Origin: Fictibacillus phosphorivorans
GTDB lineage: Bacteria; Bacillota; Bacilli; Bacillales; Fictibacillaceae
NCBI RefSeq assembly: GCF_007673525.1
Contig: NZ_VDZU01000001.1
Span: 124,001-188,000, forward strand
Direction of reading: 5' to 3'
Length of the DNA stretch: 64,000 bases
Shown: positions 51,074 through 60,219 of the stretch, piece by piece
How positions within the stretch are numbered: the stretch's first letter is position 1
Layout of the letters: every line of letters starts with the position of its first letter
The notes under the pieces: generated by a model
The model's database searches: none
Told to the model about the DNA's origin: nothing
The model's input: the letters and a program-made list of their open reading frames with translations, nothing else
Program-made: the position numbers and the translations under genes

Positions 51074-51445
51074 ATGAAGCTTTTTCTTATATTAGGTGCG
51101 ATTCACGCGATGCTTGCAGTTATGCTTGGAGCTTTCGGGGCACATGCACTCGAAGCTAAATTAAATGCAAGAAACATGCTAAATGTGTACCAAACTGGGG
51201 TTCAATACCACATGTATCATGCACTAGCCTTGTTAGTTGTCGGTGTTTTACTTGGTAAATTTCCAGCTTCAACGCTATTAACAGGAGCAGGTTGGTCGTT
51301 CTTTATCGGTATACTGCTTTTCTCAGGAAGTCTGTATGCTCTCTCAACGACGGGGATGAAATTCTTTGGTCCGATTACACCGCTTGGCGGCGTAGCATTC
51401 ATCGTTGGTTGGGTTCTGCTGATCATCGCAGTTGTAAAAGCATAA
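51074..51445 (+). CDS. ywdK: DUF423 membrane protein YwdK
   Basis: 123 residues, four membrane segments. Family signatures: GAIHAMLAVMLGAFGAHAL at the start, YQTGVQYHMYHALALL, and FSGSLYALSTTG-FFGPITPLGGVAFIVGW. Function unknown. ATG at 51074 behind AGGAGTGG; 60 codons upstream in the same frame overlap the YvrJ-like gene and are spurious. Confidence 0.92.
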   Translation: MKLFLILGAIHAMLAVMLGAFGAHALEAKLNARNMLNVYQTGVQYHMYHALALLVVGVLLGKFPASTLLTGAGWSFFIGILLFSGSLYALSTTGMKFFGPITPLGGVAFIVGWVLLIIAVVKA

Positions 51446-51483
51446 TAAAAAGGCGCTCTCTTAAATTAGAGGGCGCCTGTTCT
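51446..51483. terminator. Bidirectional terminator between ywdK and gerQ
   Basis: Stem AGGCGCTCTCT / AGAGGGCGCCT with A- and T-runs. Confidence 0.88.
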
Positions 51484-51516
51484 ATGATTGCCTGAACCAG
51501 ACAGGAATAATATCTA

Positions 51517-51996
51517 TCAACGAGGGCTGTATTGGGACATCTGACCGCCTTGCTGTTGCTGCTGTTGCGTGCCATACGGATAACTATAGTTGATCTCTTC
51601 ATCAAACGTGACATAGTTTACATACACCATCAATAGCAGATAACGTTTACCTGTTTGCGGATCGCTAAGGATGATATGATCACGTCCAGCGGCTTCAATG
51701 ACTCCTTTAAACACCTTGGCGTTCCATTTTTCATTGTTCTCAAAAGTCATATAAACGGTTGCGACTTTCCCTTTGTTCATCCTTAAAATATTTTCGATGT
51801 AGGACTGTTCGAGTGGAAGCTGCCCAGGTGCACCGATATCTTGCAGAGGGCCGCCGCCCATACCTGGTGCCTGCTGACTTTGTGCCATGTCTTGAGGAAC
51901 CCCCATGCCTGCCATTCCTCCCATGCCGCCACCCATCATACCCATTCCATTTTGAGCCCGATAATACTCTTGGCCGTACGGATTAAAGTTGTTCAT
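51517..51996 (-). CDS. gerQ: Spore coat protein GerQ
   Basis: 159 residues. Needed for CwlJ to assemble in the coat and for calcium-dipicolinate germination; crosslinked by transglutaminase in B. subtilis. A Gly/Met/Gln-rich N-terminal part (to ~65) is followed by the conserved domain LPLEQSYIENILRMNKGKVATVYMTFENNEKWNAKVFKGVIEAAGRDHIILSD and a Gln-rich end. ATG at 51996 behind AGGGAGG. Twelve bp after cwlJ, so one operon, as in B. anthracis (the two genes are apart in B. subtilis). Confidence 0.95.
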   Translation of the reverse strand: MNNFNPYGQEYYRAQNGMGMMGGGMGGMAGMGVPQDMAQSQQAPGMGGGPLQDIGAPGQLPLEQSYIENILRMNKGKVATVYMTFENNEKWNAKVFKGVIEAAGRDHIILSDPQTGKRYLLLMVYVNYVTFDEEINYSYPYGTQQQQQQGGQMSQYSPR

Positions 51997-52008
51997 CAAC
52001 AAACCTCC

Positions 52009-52440
52009 CTAAAAGGTGTTAAACACATTTGGACAATCGCTTTGTTTCGGCTGATAAAAACAGTGAGCCTTGAAGCTGCCCGAGTGAGGCTGATTGTACC
52101 AAGTCTTCGGACAAGCCCCTTTTGGATCGAAAAACCATAACGAATTTCTGGCAGGGTGGAAGCGCTGACCATTAATAACCCTTCTCGCTAACCTTCTTTC
52201 ATTCTCTCTTGCACCTTGATAAAAATATCCTTTGATTGTTGCTTCAAATCCCCCAGGTCTTTGGAAGACCATCTGCTGCATCGTACGAATATTTTTGAAG
52301 TCAAGGCAGTTGGAGCGAATGCGATTTACGCCGGTATTACCAACAAGGAGCATCCCTTGGTCACCTTCACCCTCAGCTTCCGCACGTATGAGACGTGCCA
52401 GCAAGTCAATATCCTTATTTGTAGCCTTAATGACTGCCAA
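52009..52440 (-). CDS. cwlJ: Spore cortex-lytic enzyme CwlJ
   Basis: 143 residues, hydrolase_2 family. Catalytic Glu in LLARLIRAEAEGEGDQGMLLVGNTGVNRI (about residue 21-23), then FQRPGGFEA and the C-terminal NSLWFFDPKGACPKTWYNQPHSGSFKAHCFYQP. Degrades spore cortex in the Ca-DPA pathway and depends on GerQ, the next gene. No signal peptide, as usual. Start TTG at 52440 behind AGGGGGAAGG. Expected in the mother-cell regulon (SigE), but no promoter was resolved. Confidence 0.95.
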   Translation of the reverse strand: MAVIKATNKDIDLLARLIRAEAEGEGDQGMLLVGNTGVNRIRSNCLDFKNIRTMQQMVFQRPGGFEATIKGYFYQGARENERRLARRVINGQRFHPARNSLWFFDPKGACPKTWYNQPHSGSFKAHCFYQPKQSDCPNVFNTF

Positions 52441-52673
52441 TTGCCTTCCCCCTCTATGTTGTTAATCTTGGTGTACAAGCAGGGAAACAGAACATTCGAT
52501 ATATGTGTATGAGCTGTTTTGGGAAACTAGACCAACGTTATGAAAGTTTAATGAAAGAGCAAGAAGAGGCTGACTCGTTTTGAAAGCAATCCTTAGGCAG
52601 CAGGAGTGAGGGTGTGTGTGTTTAGGAAGGACATTGAAACGAGGTGTTCGTCTGAGGTGATCACTTCAAAATA

Positions 52674-52766
52674 ATTACGAGGTAAATCTCATTTTATACG
52701 AGGTAATCTCTCATAATTCCGTACTTAAGCCACATAATTACGTGTATAAAAATATTTATCCGATTT
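52674..52766 (-). repeat. 21-bp-period array G (core ACCTCGTATAA)
   Basis: On the + strand TACGA-type words start at 52676, 52697, 52718, 52739 and 52759: steps 21, 21, 21, 20. Read on the minus strand this is the same family and the same step order as array F. It lies beyond the hemQ terminator and about 230 bp upstream of cwlJ. The rest of the gap 52441-52826 holds no gene I can support. Confidence 0.85.
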
Positions 52767-52784
52767 CCGACATTCCTCGACAAC

Positions 52785-52826
52785 AAAAAAAGATGACTCA
52801 TCTTAACAAATGAGTCATCTTCATCA
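52785..52826 (-). terminator. Terminator of hemQ
   Basis: Stem AAGATGACTCATTTG / AAGATGAGTCATCTT followed by TTTTT on the minus strand. Confidence 0.9.
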
Positions 52827-53570
52827 TTACACCTGCAAATAAGCGGGCACTGCTTCTTTTGTAAGGATGTTTCCAACATAGAAAGATCCGAACTCGCCGT
52901 AGCGCGCACTTACTTCGTCAAAGCGCATTTCGTATACGAGTTTTTTGAATTGAAGCATGTCGTTTGAGAACAGCGTTACGCCCCATTCCCAATCATCTAG
53001 ACCAACTGATCCAGTGATGATCTGCTTCACTTTTCCTGCATAACCGCGGCCGATCATACCGTGGGAGTACATCATCTTCTTGCGCTCTTCCATCGGCAGC
53101 ATGTACCAGTTATCTTCGCCATCACGGCGTTTGTCCATTGGATAGAAACATACATGTTTCCATTTTGGCAGCTCTGGGAACAGACGAGCTTTGATCATCG
53201 GATCCATCTCGCCGCTCTCGTTCTGTGGATTGTACGTACTTAGCTCGACAACAGAAACGTAAGAGTATTCTTTTACTGTATATTGAGCGAATGCTGTTTT
53301 GTTAAATGCATTTTCGATCTCGTTCAGTTCTTCCATCGTCGGACGAAGAAGCATCATCATAAAGTCAGCTTTTTGCCCCATGATGCTGTAAAGAGCATGA
53401 CTGCCCACTTTGTTAGCTTCTACGTTCTCCCACTTCTCAAGGAACGTTAAAAATTCATTGATTGCATATTCTCTCTGGTCACCGGAAAGCGTTTTCCAAG
53501 CGGCCCAGTCCATCGTACGGAAATCATGAAGGCAATACCAGCCTTCTAGTGTAATCGCTGCTTCACTCAT
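52827..53570 (-). CDS. hemQ: Coproheme decarboxylase HemQ
   Basis: Last step of the Gram-positive (coproporphyrin-dependent) heme pathway: decarboxylates coproheme to heme b with peroxide. 247 residues, chlorite-dismutase fold. The catalytic tyrosine is Tyr143 ([21 protein letters not shown]) and the proximal heme ligand His170 ([12 protein letters not shown]). ATG at 53570 behind AAGGAGTG; the TTG just before is ignored. Monocistronic. Confidence 0.97.
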   Translation of the reverse strand: MSEAAITLEGWYCLHDFRTMDWAAWKTLSGDQREYAINEFLTFLEKWENVEANKVGSHALYSIMGQKADFMMMLLRPTMEELNEIENAFNKTAFAQYTVKEYSYVSVVELSTYNPQNESGEMDPMIKARLFPELPKWKHVCFYPMDKRRDGEDNWYMLPMEERKKMMYSHGMIGRGYAGKVKQIITGSVGLDDWEWGVTLFSNDMLQFKKLVYEMRFDEVSARYGEFGSFYVGNILTKEAVPAYLQV

Positions 53571-53600
53571 CAATTATTCACTCCTTGCTAGATATAAACA

Positions 53601-53631
53601 CGTCCCTACAAATATACCATAAGTAGGGACG
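53601..53631 (-). terminator. Probable terminator of spo0M
   Basis: Stem CGTCCCTAC / GTAGGGACG with a weak T-run, 18 bp after the spo0M stop on the minus strand and before hemQ. Confidence 0.6.
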
Positions 53632-53648
53632 AATCCAAAAAGGAGGAA

Positions 53649-54425
53649 TTAGCTGTACTGGAGAAGCAACTGCTCGATCTTGCTCTTAACACCTGCAGGA
53701 TTTCGAAGTTCTGCGCGTGACAATGTGAGGCGAACCTTCGTCTCATCCATGTCCATCGCTTCAGAAAGCATGCCGAACAATCCTTTACCTTTCTTATCGA
53801 TTTCTAAGAACAGCTCGATGCTATCTGTTTGTGGAACCATGATTACTTCAAGCTCATCTAGCTTTCCGGCATATGTTCCTGATGTTGGAACATACTCAAA
53901 CTCTTGTAAAAACGGAAGTCTGCGGCGCATATAACGCGGTGCAGAACCGCAGTAAGCTTTTCTGAGGCGGAATCCGAGCTGCTCGATCGCATCAAAGATC
54001 GCAGACGTTTCACTATCTGGCAGTACGCGAATCTGATCGTTATCTGTTGGGTCTACGGCCATCTGAATATCAAGCCCTGTTTTGATCCAGACTGGCGTGT
54101 GGCCAAGTGTTAATGGCGCATCATATGGAAGTTTAAGAGAGAACGGAATCTCTTGCTGACTGCCTGCTTTAACAACAAGTGCGCTTGTTACATTCGTCTT
54201 TTCAATCGCTGCAGTATCTCTCACTTTTTTGTCATCCACTTCTCGATAGTATTCTGTCATGACATAAAGAGTGATGTGGTCGATGTTTTGATCAACTTTA
54301 CCGCCCTCGATTCTAATCTTTCCTGTAATGCTCTCACCAGGTGAGTACGTATCTTTATCTAAAATGGTGTCTACCTTTGCTGATCCAATTCCTACAGAAG
54401 CTAACATACGGTTTACAAAAGACAT
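53649..54425 (-). CDS. spo0M: Sporulation-control protein Spo0M
   Basis: 258 residues, arrestin-like fold. SKVDTILDKDTYSPGESITGKIRIEGG-type N-terminal strand set (here SAKVDTILDKDTYSPG), middle LPYDAPLTLGHTPVWIKTGLDI and C-terminal GKGLFGMLSEAMDMDE. Affects early sporulation and cell division in B. subtilis; mechanism unclear. ATG at 54425 after GAGGAGGAA; nine further upstream codons are spurious. Confidence 0.93.
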   Translation of the reverse strand: MSFVNRMLASVGIGSAKVDTILDKDTYSPGESITGKIRIEGGKVDQNIDHITLYVMTEYYREVDDKKVRDTAAIEKTNVTSALVVKAGSQQEIPFSLKLPYDAPLTLGHTPVWIKTGLDIQMAVDPTDNDQIRVLPDSETSAIFDAIEQLGFRLRKAYCGSAPRYMRRRLPFLQEFEYVPTSGTYAGKLDELEVIMVPQTDSIELFLEIDKKGKGLFGMLSEAMDMDETKVRLTLSRAELRNPAGVKSKIEQLLLQYS

Positions 54426-54653
54426 GTATAATTCCTCCTCAAAATTTTTCAAACAATTTTACGGTAGATGAACGAAAAAGATTCATAATCAAAAAAATAA
54501 ATATAATAGACGTACAAAAATTCTAAATATAAGAACTTCTTTTATCAAGCGCTTACAACTGCATGGATAGGTTTAAAAGGTGTGAAAAAAGGAGTACCCT
54601 AATAGTGAGTGAAAAAAAGTACAGTTTATATAGAGAAAATAGGAGGCTAAATC

Positions 54654-55625
54654 ATGAGTGATCTTTTTATAGATTTAAAGAGTAAAGTCCAATCCGCAAA
54701 CCCAACCATCGTTTTTCCTGAAGGAACGGATGAAAGAATTCTAGAAGCGGCAAGTCGTCTAGCATCTGAAAAAGTTCTTCAACCGATTTTAATAGGAAAT
54801 CCTGCTGACGTAACGGCAAAAGCACAAGCTGGTGGATTCTCACTAGATGGAGTAGAAGTATTAAACCCTGCTGAATACGGCGAGTTCGACGCGTTGGTTG
54901 ACGCTTTAGTGGAACGCCGTAAAGGAAAAACAACAGAAGAACAAGCGCGTAAGATTCTTTTGGATGAAAACTATTTCGGAACGATGCTTGTTTACACTGG
55001 GAAAGCTCACGGACTTGTAAGTGGTGCAGCACATTCTACTGCTGACACAGTTCGTCCGGCTCTACAGATTATCAAAACAAAAGAAGGCGTGAAAAAGACT
55101 TCTGGTGCGTTTATCATGGTTCGTGGCGATGAAAAGTATGTGTTCGCAGATTGCGCGATCAACATTTCACCTAACAGCCAAGATCTAGCTGAATCTGCTA
55201 TGGTTTCTGCTGAAACGGCACGTGTTTTCGGTATCGACCCGAAAGTTGCGCTTCTTTCTTTCTCTACAAAAGGATCAGCGGTTTCGCCTGAGACAGAAAA
55301 AGTAGTTGAAGCATTGGAAGTTTTAAAAGGAATGAACCCGGACTTCCCGTATGATGGAGAGCTTCAGTTCGATGCAGCATTCGTTCCATCTGTAGCAGCG
55401 AAAAAAGCTCCAGAATCACCAATCAAAGGGGAGGCGAACGTATTTATCTTCCCAAGTCTTGAAACAGGAAACATCGGATACAAGATGGTTCAACGTCTTG
55501 GCGGATTTGAAGCGATCGGGCCGATCCTTCAAGGGTTGAACATGCCTGTAAACGATCTTTCTCGTGGTTGTAACGCAGAAGACGTTTATAAATTAGCGTT
55601 GATCACAGCGATGCAAGCTCTGTAA
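54654..55625 (+). CDS. pta: Phosphate acetyltransferase
   Basis: Interconverts acetyl-CoA and acetyl phosphate in overflow metabolism. 323 residues, typical of the short single-domain Pta. Signatures: IVFPEGTDERILEAA at the start, TMLVYTGKAHGLVSGAAHSTADTVRPALQII, PKVALLSFSTKGSA and NVFIFPSLETGNIGYKMVQRLGGFEAIGPILQG. ATG behind ATAGGAGG. In Bacillus it is activated by CcpA, but no clear cre was seen upstream. Terminator at 55641. Confidence 0.97.
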   Translation: MSDLFIDLKSKVQSANPTIVFPEGTDERILEAASRLASEKVLQPILIGNPADVTAKAQAGGFSLDGVEVLNPAEYGEFDALVDALVERRKGKTTEEQARKILLDENYFGTMLVYTGKAHGLVSGAAHSTADTVRPALQIIKTKEGVKKTSGAFIMVRGDEKYVFADCAINISPNSQDLAESAMVSAETARVFGIDPKVALLSFSTKGSAVSPETEKVVEALEVLKGMNPDFPYDGELQFDAAFVPSVAAKKAPESPIKGEANVFIFPSLETGNIGYKMVQRLGGFEAIGPILQGLNMPVNDLSRGCNAEDVYKLALITAMQAL

Positions 55626-55640
55626 GTTCATAATTTAGTG

Positions 55641-55670
55641 AAGCCAGCTCTTTGCAGCTGGCTTTTTTTG
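55641..55670 (+). terminator. Terminator of pta
   Basis: Stem AGCCAGCT / AGCTGGCT followed by TTTTTTG. Confidence 0.9.
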
Positions 55671-55718
55671 TATGGAAAATGGAAGCCATGGTGGTGGAGC
55701 TGCAGCTAAAAATACACC

Positions 55719-55831
55719 ATCACATAAAAATGGAGTCACATCACATAAACAAGAGCAGGCATCACATAAAAATTACGGGTTATCACATAAAAATTGCCAC
55801 TCATCATATAAAAATAAATTTCAACACATAA
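55719..55831 (+). repeat. 21-bp-period array E (core ATCACATAAAAAT)
   Basis: CACAT/CATAT words start at 55721, 55742, 55763, 55784 and 55805, exactly every 21 bases; a sixth (55825) is one base short. It lies between convergent pta and lipL, just beyond the pta terminator. An ORF can be read through it as a seven-residue SHKN repeat but it has no ribosome site. Confidence 0.92.
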
Positions 55832-55860
55832 CCTGTACACTCCAAAAAGACACCATCACC

Positions 55861-56694
55861 CTACAGTGACAGTGCCTTCTCATTACGATCCCACATTCGC
55901 TTAATATTCCCAGGAAGCAGCTCGCTTTCCTCTGCTGAAAGCTGACCGCTATAAAAAAGTTCGCTGTTTTTGTGCAGCACTCGTAATAAAGAAGCGTGTA
56001 TATCTGCTACGGTTAACGGTTGTCCAAGCAGTTCTGCTAAACTGGCCATCACATCTGGCTCAATCACCGGATATTGAAACTTTGTATCCTCACCAGCTAA
56101 ACCGAGCTTATAAAACTCTCCGATCACGAACGCGCGCTCTGAACCGCTGCCGTCCACACATAAGTAGATCTGTACCGCAACACCGCCGCGCATACGCCGC
56201 TGAGAGATTCCTGCAAACTTTTTGCCGCCGATACTCAGATCATAACTTCCCGGGCAATAAGAACCGACGATCTCGTATGCTTCAAACTTCGCATTATATG
56301 GTGCAAGAAGCTCTTCCACAAGTGCCGTCATCGTATCGTAGCCTTGATTGATATCAATCGTTCCCTCTTTTTCAGGAAGAATAAGCGAGATGTTCAACAC
56401 ACCGCTATCGAGTACCACAGCAAGCCCGCCGGAATTCCTTACAATTGCCCGGTATCCTCGAGACTCTAAGTATTCAATCCCCTCTTTTAGGTGAGGAAGA
56501 CGTGTGTCTTGTATGCCGAGGACGATCGTATCGTGATGCACCCACGTTCGTGCCGTGGCGGGAGAATCACCGCTCCCGATCGACGTGCAAAGCGTATCAT
56601 CTGTAGCGAAAGACTGCCGTGCATCAAAAGACGGACCGAGTGTAGACTGGTCGATCAACCGCCAAACAGGCTGAGAGAGTAGATGGTCGGTCAT
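55861..56694 (-). CDS. lipL: Octanoyl-[GcvH]:protein N-octanoyltransferase LipL
   Basis: Moves octanoyl from GcvH to the E2 subunits of 2-oxoacid dehydrogenases during lipoate synthesis. 277 residues, biotin/lipoyl-ligase fold. The catalytic Cys is Cys147 ([25 protein letters not shown]), with [19 protein letters not shown] earlier. ATG at 56694 overlaps the methyltransferase stop (TAATG), so translation is coupled. In B. subtilis lipL (ywfL) also follows pta. Confidence 0.95.
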   Translation of the reverse strand: MTDHLLSQPVWRLIDQSTLGPSFDARQSFATDDTLCTSIGSGDSPATARTWVHHDTIVLGIQDTRLPHLKEGIEYLESRGYRAIVRNSGGLAVVLDSGVLNISLILPEKEGTIDINQGYDTMTALVEELLAPYNAKFEAYEIVGSYCPGSYDLSIGGKKFAGISQRRMRGGVAVQIYLCVDGSGSERAFVIGEFYKLGLAGEDTKFQYPVIEPDVMASLAELLGQPLTVADIHASLLRVLHKNSELFYSGQLSAEESELLPGNIKRMWDRNEKALSL

Positions 56695-57494
56695 TACAAT
56701 TTCTCCGCTGCGATGATGAACGATTTTGGAATGCCGCGGTCGAGTTCGTCTGGGTGTGGTTCTTCAACGAGCTGTTTGATCCAAAGTCCGGCTGATCCGA
56801 TGGCAGTTATGATCTCGCCAAGCGTCCACTGGCGAATCTGTACTTGAAACGGTGCGCGTTCTTCAGAAGTCGCATACTGAAGTTCTGGTAAAAATTTTGA
56901 ATAAGCCACGTCTGTTGTAACAAGCTCTTTACTAAAATAATCTCCAGAAACTTTATGCTTTCTAACAGCTTGGCTTTTTCCTTGAGACTCTATCAACTTT
57001 GTAGAAACAGGGTGGAAGTCTTGCAGGATCAAAGTTCCTCCCTTTTTCAAAAGTCCTGTAACAACGCTGAAGTATTCGTTCAGATCGGCAAAATAGTGCA
57101 GAATGCCGTTTTCCATGAATGCCATATCATAATCGCCTGTCATTTCGGATTCTGGCAGATTTAAAATATCTTCTACCACATAGCGGACATCAACGTTAGC
57201 GGCAGCAGCCAGTTCTCGCGCATATGCTGCGTTCGAATCAGAGATGTCGATCACTGTTGTCTCTGCTCCAAGAAGAGAGAGTGCTACTGCTTTACTGCCG
57301 TGTGAACCTAAGAGGTTCACGATCTTTTTGCCTGAGACTTCACCAATGTACTGATCTAATGGCTGAAGTCTGCGTTTCGGATCTTTTAGAATACGAGAAA
57401 CTGCTTTCTCCGGCACGCCAAAGCGGTTGACCCAGGCTGTATAAGAGCTGTTGCTCCAAGCTTGTCCGTTTCTAATTCTTCGATCTTGATCCAT
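56694..57494 (-). CDS. Class I SAM-dependent methyltransferase
   Basis: 266 residues. SAM-binding motif [29 protein letters not shown] (about 56-84), followed by [42 protein letters not shown]. Substrate unknown. ATG at 57494 behind CAGGAGGA. Its stop codon shares one base with the lipL start, so the two genes are co-transcribed and coupled; a link to lipoylation is only positional. Confidence 0.87.
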   Translation of the reverse strand: MDQDRRIRNGQAWSNSSYTAWVNRFGVPEKAVSRILKDPKRRLQPLDQYIGEVSGKKIVNLLGSHGSKAVALSLLGAETTVIDISDSNAAYARELAAAANVDVRYVVEDILNLPESEMTGDYDMAFMENGILHYFADLNEYFSVVTGLLKKGGTLILQDFHPVSTKLIESQGKSQAVRKHKVSGDYFSKELVTTDVAYSKFLPELQYATSEERAPFQVQIRQWTLGEIITAIGSAGLWIKQLVEEPHPDELDRGIPKSFIIAAEKL

Positions 57495-57807
57495 GATGAG
57501 TTCCTCCTGAAATCTATATAAAATCTATCATTTCCGTTATAAGCCTTATCTAGTATAACCCAAATATGAACGGTAAGAAAATGGTGTGAATGTGGTGTCT
57601 TTTACCGATAAAAAGGGAGTGCGGATAGAAAAAAATAGTGGTTGTTTTCAAAGTTAAGAACACGATACAATAGGGTATATTCTAGTAGTTACAACACGAT
57701 ACTTATACAGAAAATACCTTCTTAGCTAGATAGACCAAGGAAGGGATTTTTCTTTTTTACGAGAATTCTTACCTATAAATGCAGGTGAAGGAGCAGGAAA
57801 AAAATCA

Positions 57808-59091
57808 ATGGCTAAACTCTTAGGAAAGTTGCACGAAGAGAAAGTATTTAAAGACCCAGTGCATCGTTACATCCACGTGCGTGATGAACTGATCTGGCGT
57901 CTGATCGGTACGCGCGAGTTTCAAAGACTGCGAAGAATTCGTCAGCTTGGGACGACATACTTAACATTTCATGGAGCAGAACATAGCCGTTTTAGCCATT
58001 CTCTTGGTGTTTATGAGATTACGAGGCGGATCATTGATATTTTTCAAGAAAAGAAAACATGGGACCCAGAAAAGCGTCTGCTCGTTCTTTCCGCGGCTCT
58101 TCTACATGATGTAGGACACGGTCCATTCTCACACTCTTTTGAAAAAGTGTTCGGTGTGGATCATGAGGAATTCAGTAGAGACATTATACTAGGCGATACA
58201 GAAGTTCATCGCGTCCTTTTGCAGATGGGAGAAGATTTTCCTGTACAAGTAGCAGAAGTGATCGCGAAAACACATAGAGATAAATTGATCGTCAGTCTGA
58301 TTTCAAGTCAGATTGATGCAGACAGAATGGATTACCTTTTACGAGACGCTTATTTTACAGGAGTGAGCTACGGTAATTTCGATATCGAGCGAATCCTGCG
58401 TGTGATGCGTCCGACTGAAGAGGGCGTCGTTATAAAATCAAGCGGCATGCATGCGGTAGAAGACTATATCATGAGCCGCTACCAGATGTACTGGCAAGTA
58501 TACTTTCACCCTGTAACGCGCAGTGCGGAAGTCATATTAAGTAAAATTTTGCACCGAGCGAAGGAACTGTATGAAACAGGGTATACATTCAAAAGAGAGC
58601 TGTCTCATTTTAAAACGCTGTTTGATGGTAATGTTTCGCTTCACGATTATATTTCGCTCGATGAAGGTGTAATCCACTATTACTTCCAAGGATGGATGGA
58701 AGAAGAGGACTCAATTCTAAGCGATTTATGTCATCGCTTCATCGACCGAAAACTATTCAAGTATACCGAAATGGTCTCCTTTACGGACGGTCACTTGCTG
58801 TCGAGTTACTTTACAGAGGCAGGCATCAATCCGAAATATTATTTAGTCGTCGATTCATCGTCAGATCTGCCATACGACTTTTACCGCCCAGGCGAAAAAG
58901 AAGAGCGTCTGCCGATCAACCTATTAAAACCAAACGGCGATATCCGTGAGCTGTCCAGAGAATCAGACGTCGTCGAGGCAATCTCCGGTAAACGCCGAAC
59001 CGATCACAAACTCTATTATCCCCTCGATCTGATCGAAGCGATTGAGGATAAAACGCTTAAAAGTAAAATTAAAGAGATTTTGAATAGATAG
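57808..59091 (+). CDS. ywfO: HD-domain phosphohydrolase YwfO (dNTPase-like)
   Basis: 427 residues. HD metal site: His64 (RFSHSLGVYE), His100-Asp101 (ALLHDVGHGPFSHSFE) and the later Asp of SSQIDADRMDYLLRDA. Related to SAMHD1-like dNTP triphosphohydrolases of Gram-positives. The 313-bp leader (57495-57807) has a likely promoter near 57650-57680 and a weak hairpin CCTTC/GAAGG followed by a T-rich run at 57708-57755. ATG after GGTGAAGGAGCAGG. Confidence 0.92.
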   Translation: MAKLLGKLHEEKVFKDPVHRYIHVRDELIWRLIGTREFQRLRRIRQLGTTYLTFHGAEHSRFSHSLGVYEITRRIIDIFQEKKTWDPEKRLLVLSAALLHDVGHGPFSHSFEKVFGVDHEEFSRDIILGDTEVHRVLLQMGEDFPVQVAEVIAKTHRDKLIVSLISSQIDADRMDYLLRDAYFTGVSYGNFDIERILRVMRPTEEGVVIKSSGMHAVEDYIMSRYQMYWQVYFHPVTRSAEVILSKILHRAKELYETGYTFKRELSHFKTLFDGNVSLHDYISLDEGVIHYYFQGWMEEEDSILSDLCHRFIDRKLFKYTEMVSFTDGHLLSSYFTEAGINPKYYLVVDSSSDLPYDFYRPGEKEERLPINLLKPNGDIRELSRESDVVEAISGKRRTDHKLYYPLDLIEAIEDKTLKSKIKEILNR

Positions 59092-59164
59092 TGTGTTTAA
59101 CAGTCGATTTGACTATCAGATTCACTTCAAGTTGTTGTTTGTTACTAAAAAGACATCACTGAAA

Positions 59165-59294
59165 AGTTGATTGGAGTGTATGGTGCTAGACTCCTGCGGG
59201 ACAGGTGGGCAGGTGAGACACTTAAGAGTGAAACGAACGAATGTGGCTCACCGCCTGCCCCGCGGAAAGCGAGCACCTGCAACGGAAATCAACT
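59165..59294 (+). repeat. Dispersed hairpin repeat, copy 7 (variant a)
   Basis: Clean variant-a copy with perfect AGTTGATT / AATCAACT ends between ywfO and ywgA. Confidence 0.92.
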
Positions 59295-59339
59295 CTTACA
59301 AACAGATAAATAGAAAAAGGATGTTAGGGGGAACGTACT

Positions 59340-59843
59340 GTGTTTGAGGATCATTTAAAGGTAGTCACCTTGATTCAAGAAGCCGGAGAAGTCGTCGGTC
59401 GGAAAAAGCTTCAAAAGATGGTGTACATCGCAAAAAAGCTAAACTTTCCATTCCAAGAAAAATATCAATTTCACTTTTACGGACCATATTCTGAAGAATT
59501 AACACTTAAGATTGAAGAGCTTTGCAACATGGGATACATACATGAAGTGAAAGAAAAGGTGAGCGGCTATTCGCAATACCGATATGCGGTGAACGAAGAA
59601 GGCCAGCAACTTCTTTCCACATATGGTGCGGAGATCGAAAAGCTAGGAAGTTGTGTTCGCTCAATGAACGAGCAGTCTTCAAGGTTCTTAGAACTTGTAT
59701 CTACCGTAATGTATTTTGAGAAGCTTGATAAGGACGAGATCAAGGAAAAAGTTCAAACAGTTAAAGCAAAACAAAAGTATACAGAAGAAGAGATGGATGA
59801 AGCTTTTAACTATATTGATTCATTAAAAGGCCAAGTTCAATAA
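59340..59843 (+). CDS. ywgA: YwgA family protein
   Basis: 167 residues, cytosolic. Starts MFEDHLKVVTLIQEAGEVVGRKKLQKMVYIAKKLNFPFQEKYQFHFYGPYSE, a winged-helix-like fold also seen in Panacea/SocA-like proteins, and ends with a charged helix. Function unknown. GTG start at 59340 with TTAGGGGG nine bases upstream. Same order ywfO-ywgA as B. subtilis, with a hairpin repeat inserted between. Confidence 0.9.
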   Translation: MFEDHLKVVTLIQEAGEVVGRKKLQKMVYIAKKLNFPFQEKYQFHFYGPYSEELTLKIEELCNMGYIHEVKEKVSGYSQYRYAVNEEGQQLLSTYGAEIEKLGSCVRSMNEQSSRFLELVSTVMYFEKLDKDEIKEKVQTVKAKQKYTEEEMDEAFNYIDSLKGQVQ

Positions 59844-59896
59844 AAAAAAACCTGTTTAGTTAGCGTTAAGCATGCGCTGATGGACAGGTTTTTTAT
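59843..59896. terminator. Bidirectional terminator
   Basis: Stem AAAACCTGT / ACAGGTTTT plus an inner hairpin TTAGCG/GCTGAT-like, with A8 and T6 flanks. Confidence 0.85.
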
Positions 59897-60106
59897 TTAC
59901 CATCTAAATTGTAAGGGATAACCATTATTTGCAACACCATAAAAATAAACAAACACGATAAAGATCGTAAATGGAACGATAATACCAAGCAGCGTCATGA
60001 AAAAGCCTTTTGCCACACTTTTCTCATAAAGGCGCGTTGCGTAATAGCCGATTCCAAGCCCTGTAAACAAGAGCGATAAAATTAATGCAACAAGCCAAAT
60101 CTTCAT
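59897..60106 (-). CDS. Small two-segment membrane protein, unknown
   Basis: 69 residues with two membrane segments (WLVALILSLLFTGLGIGYYATRLY and GFFMTLLGIIVPFTIFIVFVYFYGVA) joined by a short basic loop. ATG behind AGAGGAGGCG. No family recognised. Confidence 0.72.
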   Translation of the reverse strand: MKIWLVALILSLLFTGLGIGYYATRLYEKSVAKGFFMTLLGIIVPFTIFIVFVYFYGVANNGYPLQFRW

Positions 60107-60219
60107 GCTAGCGCCTCCTCTATTATCAGCATATCCAGCACATTCTCCTTGTAAACGACAGTTTAACTGAAACTTTTTTTAATGAGGTACGACTAACAGG
60201 GTAAAAGGAGGGCTTAGTG

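Noticed and set aside
55672..55869. ORF of 65 codons with SHKN repeats over array E
   Set aside because: No ribosome site. The frame follows only from the 21-bp period of the repeat array.
57708..57755. Attenuator in the ywfO leader
   Set aside because: The CCTTC/GAAGG stem with a long loop is weak; noted only as a possibility in the ywfO entry.
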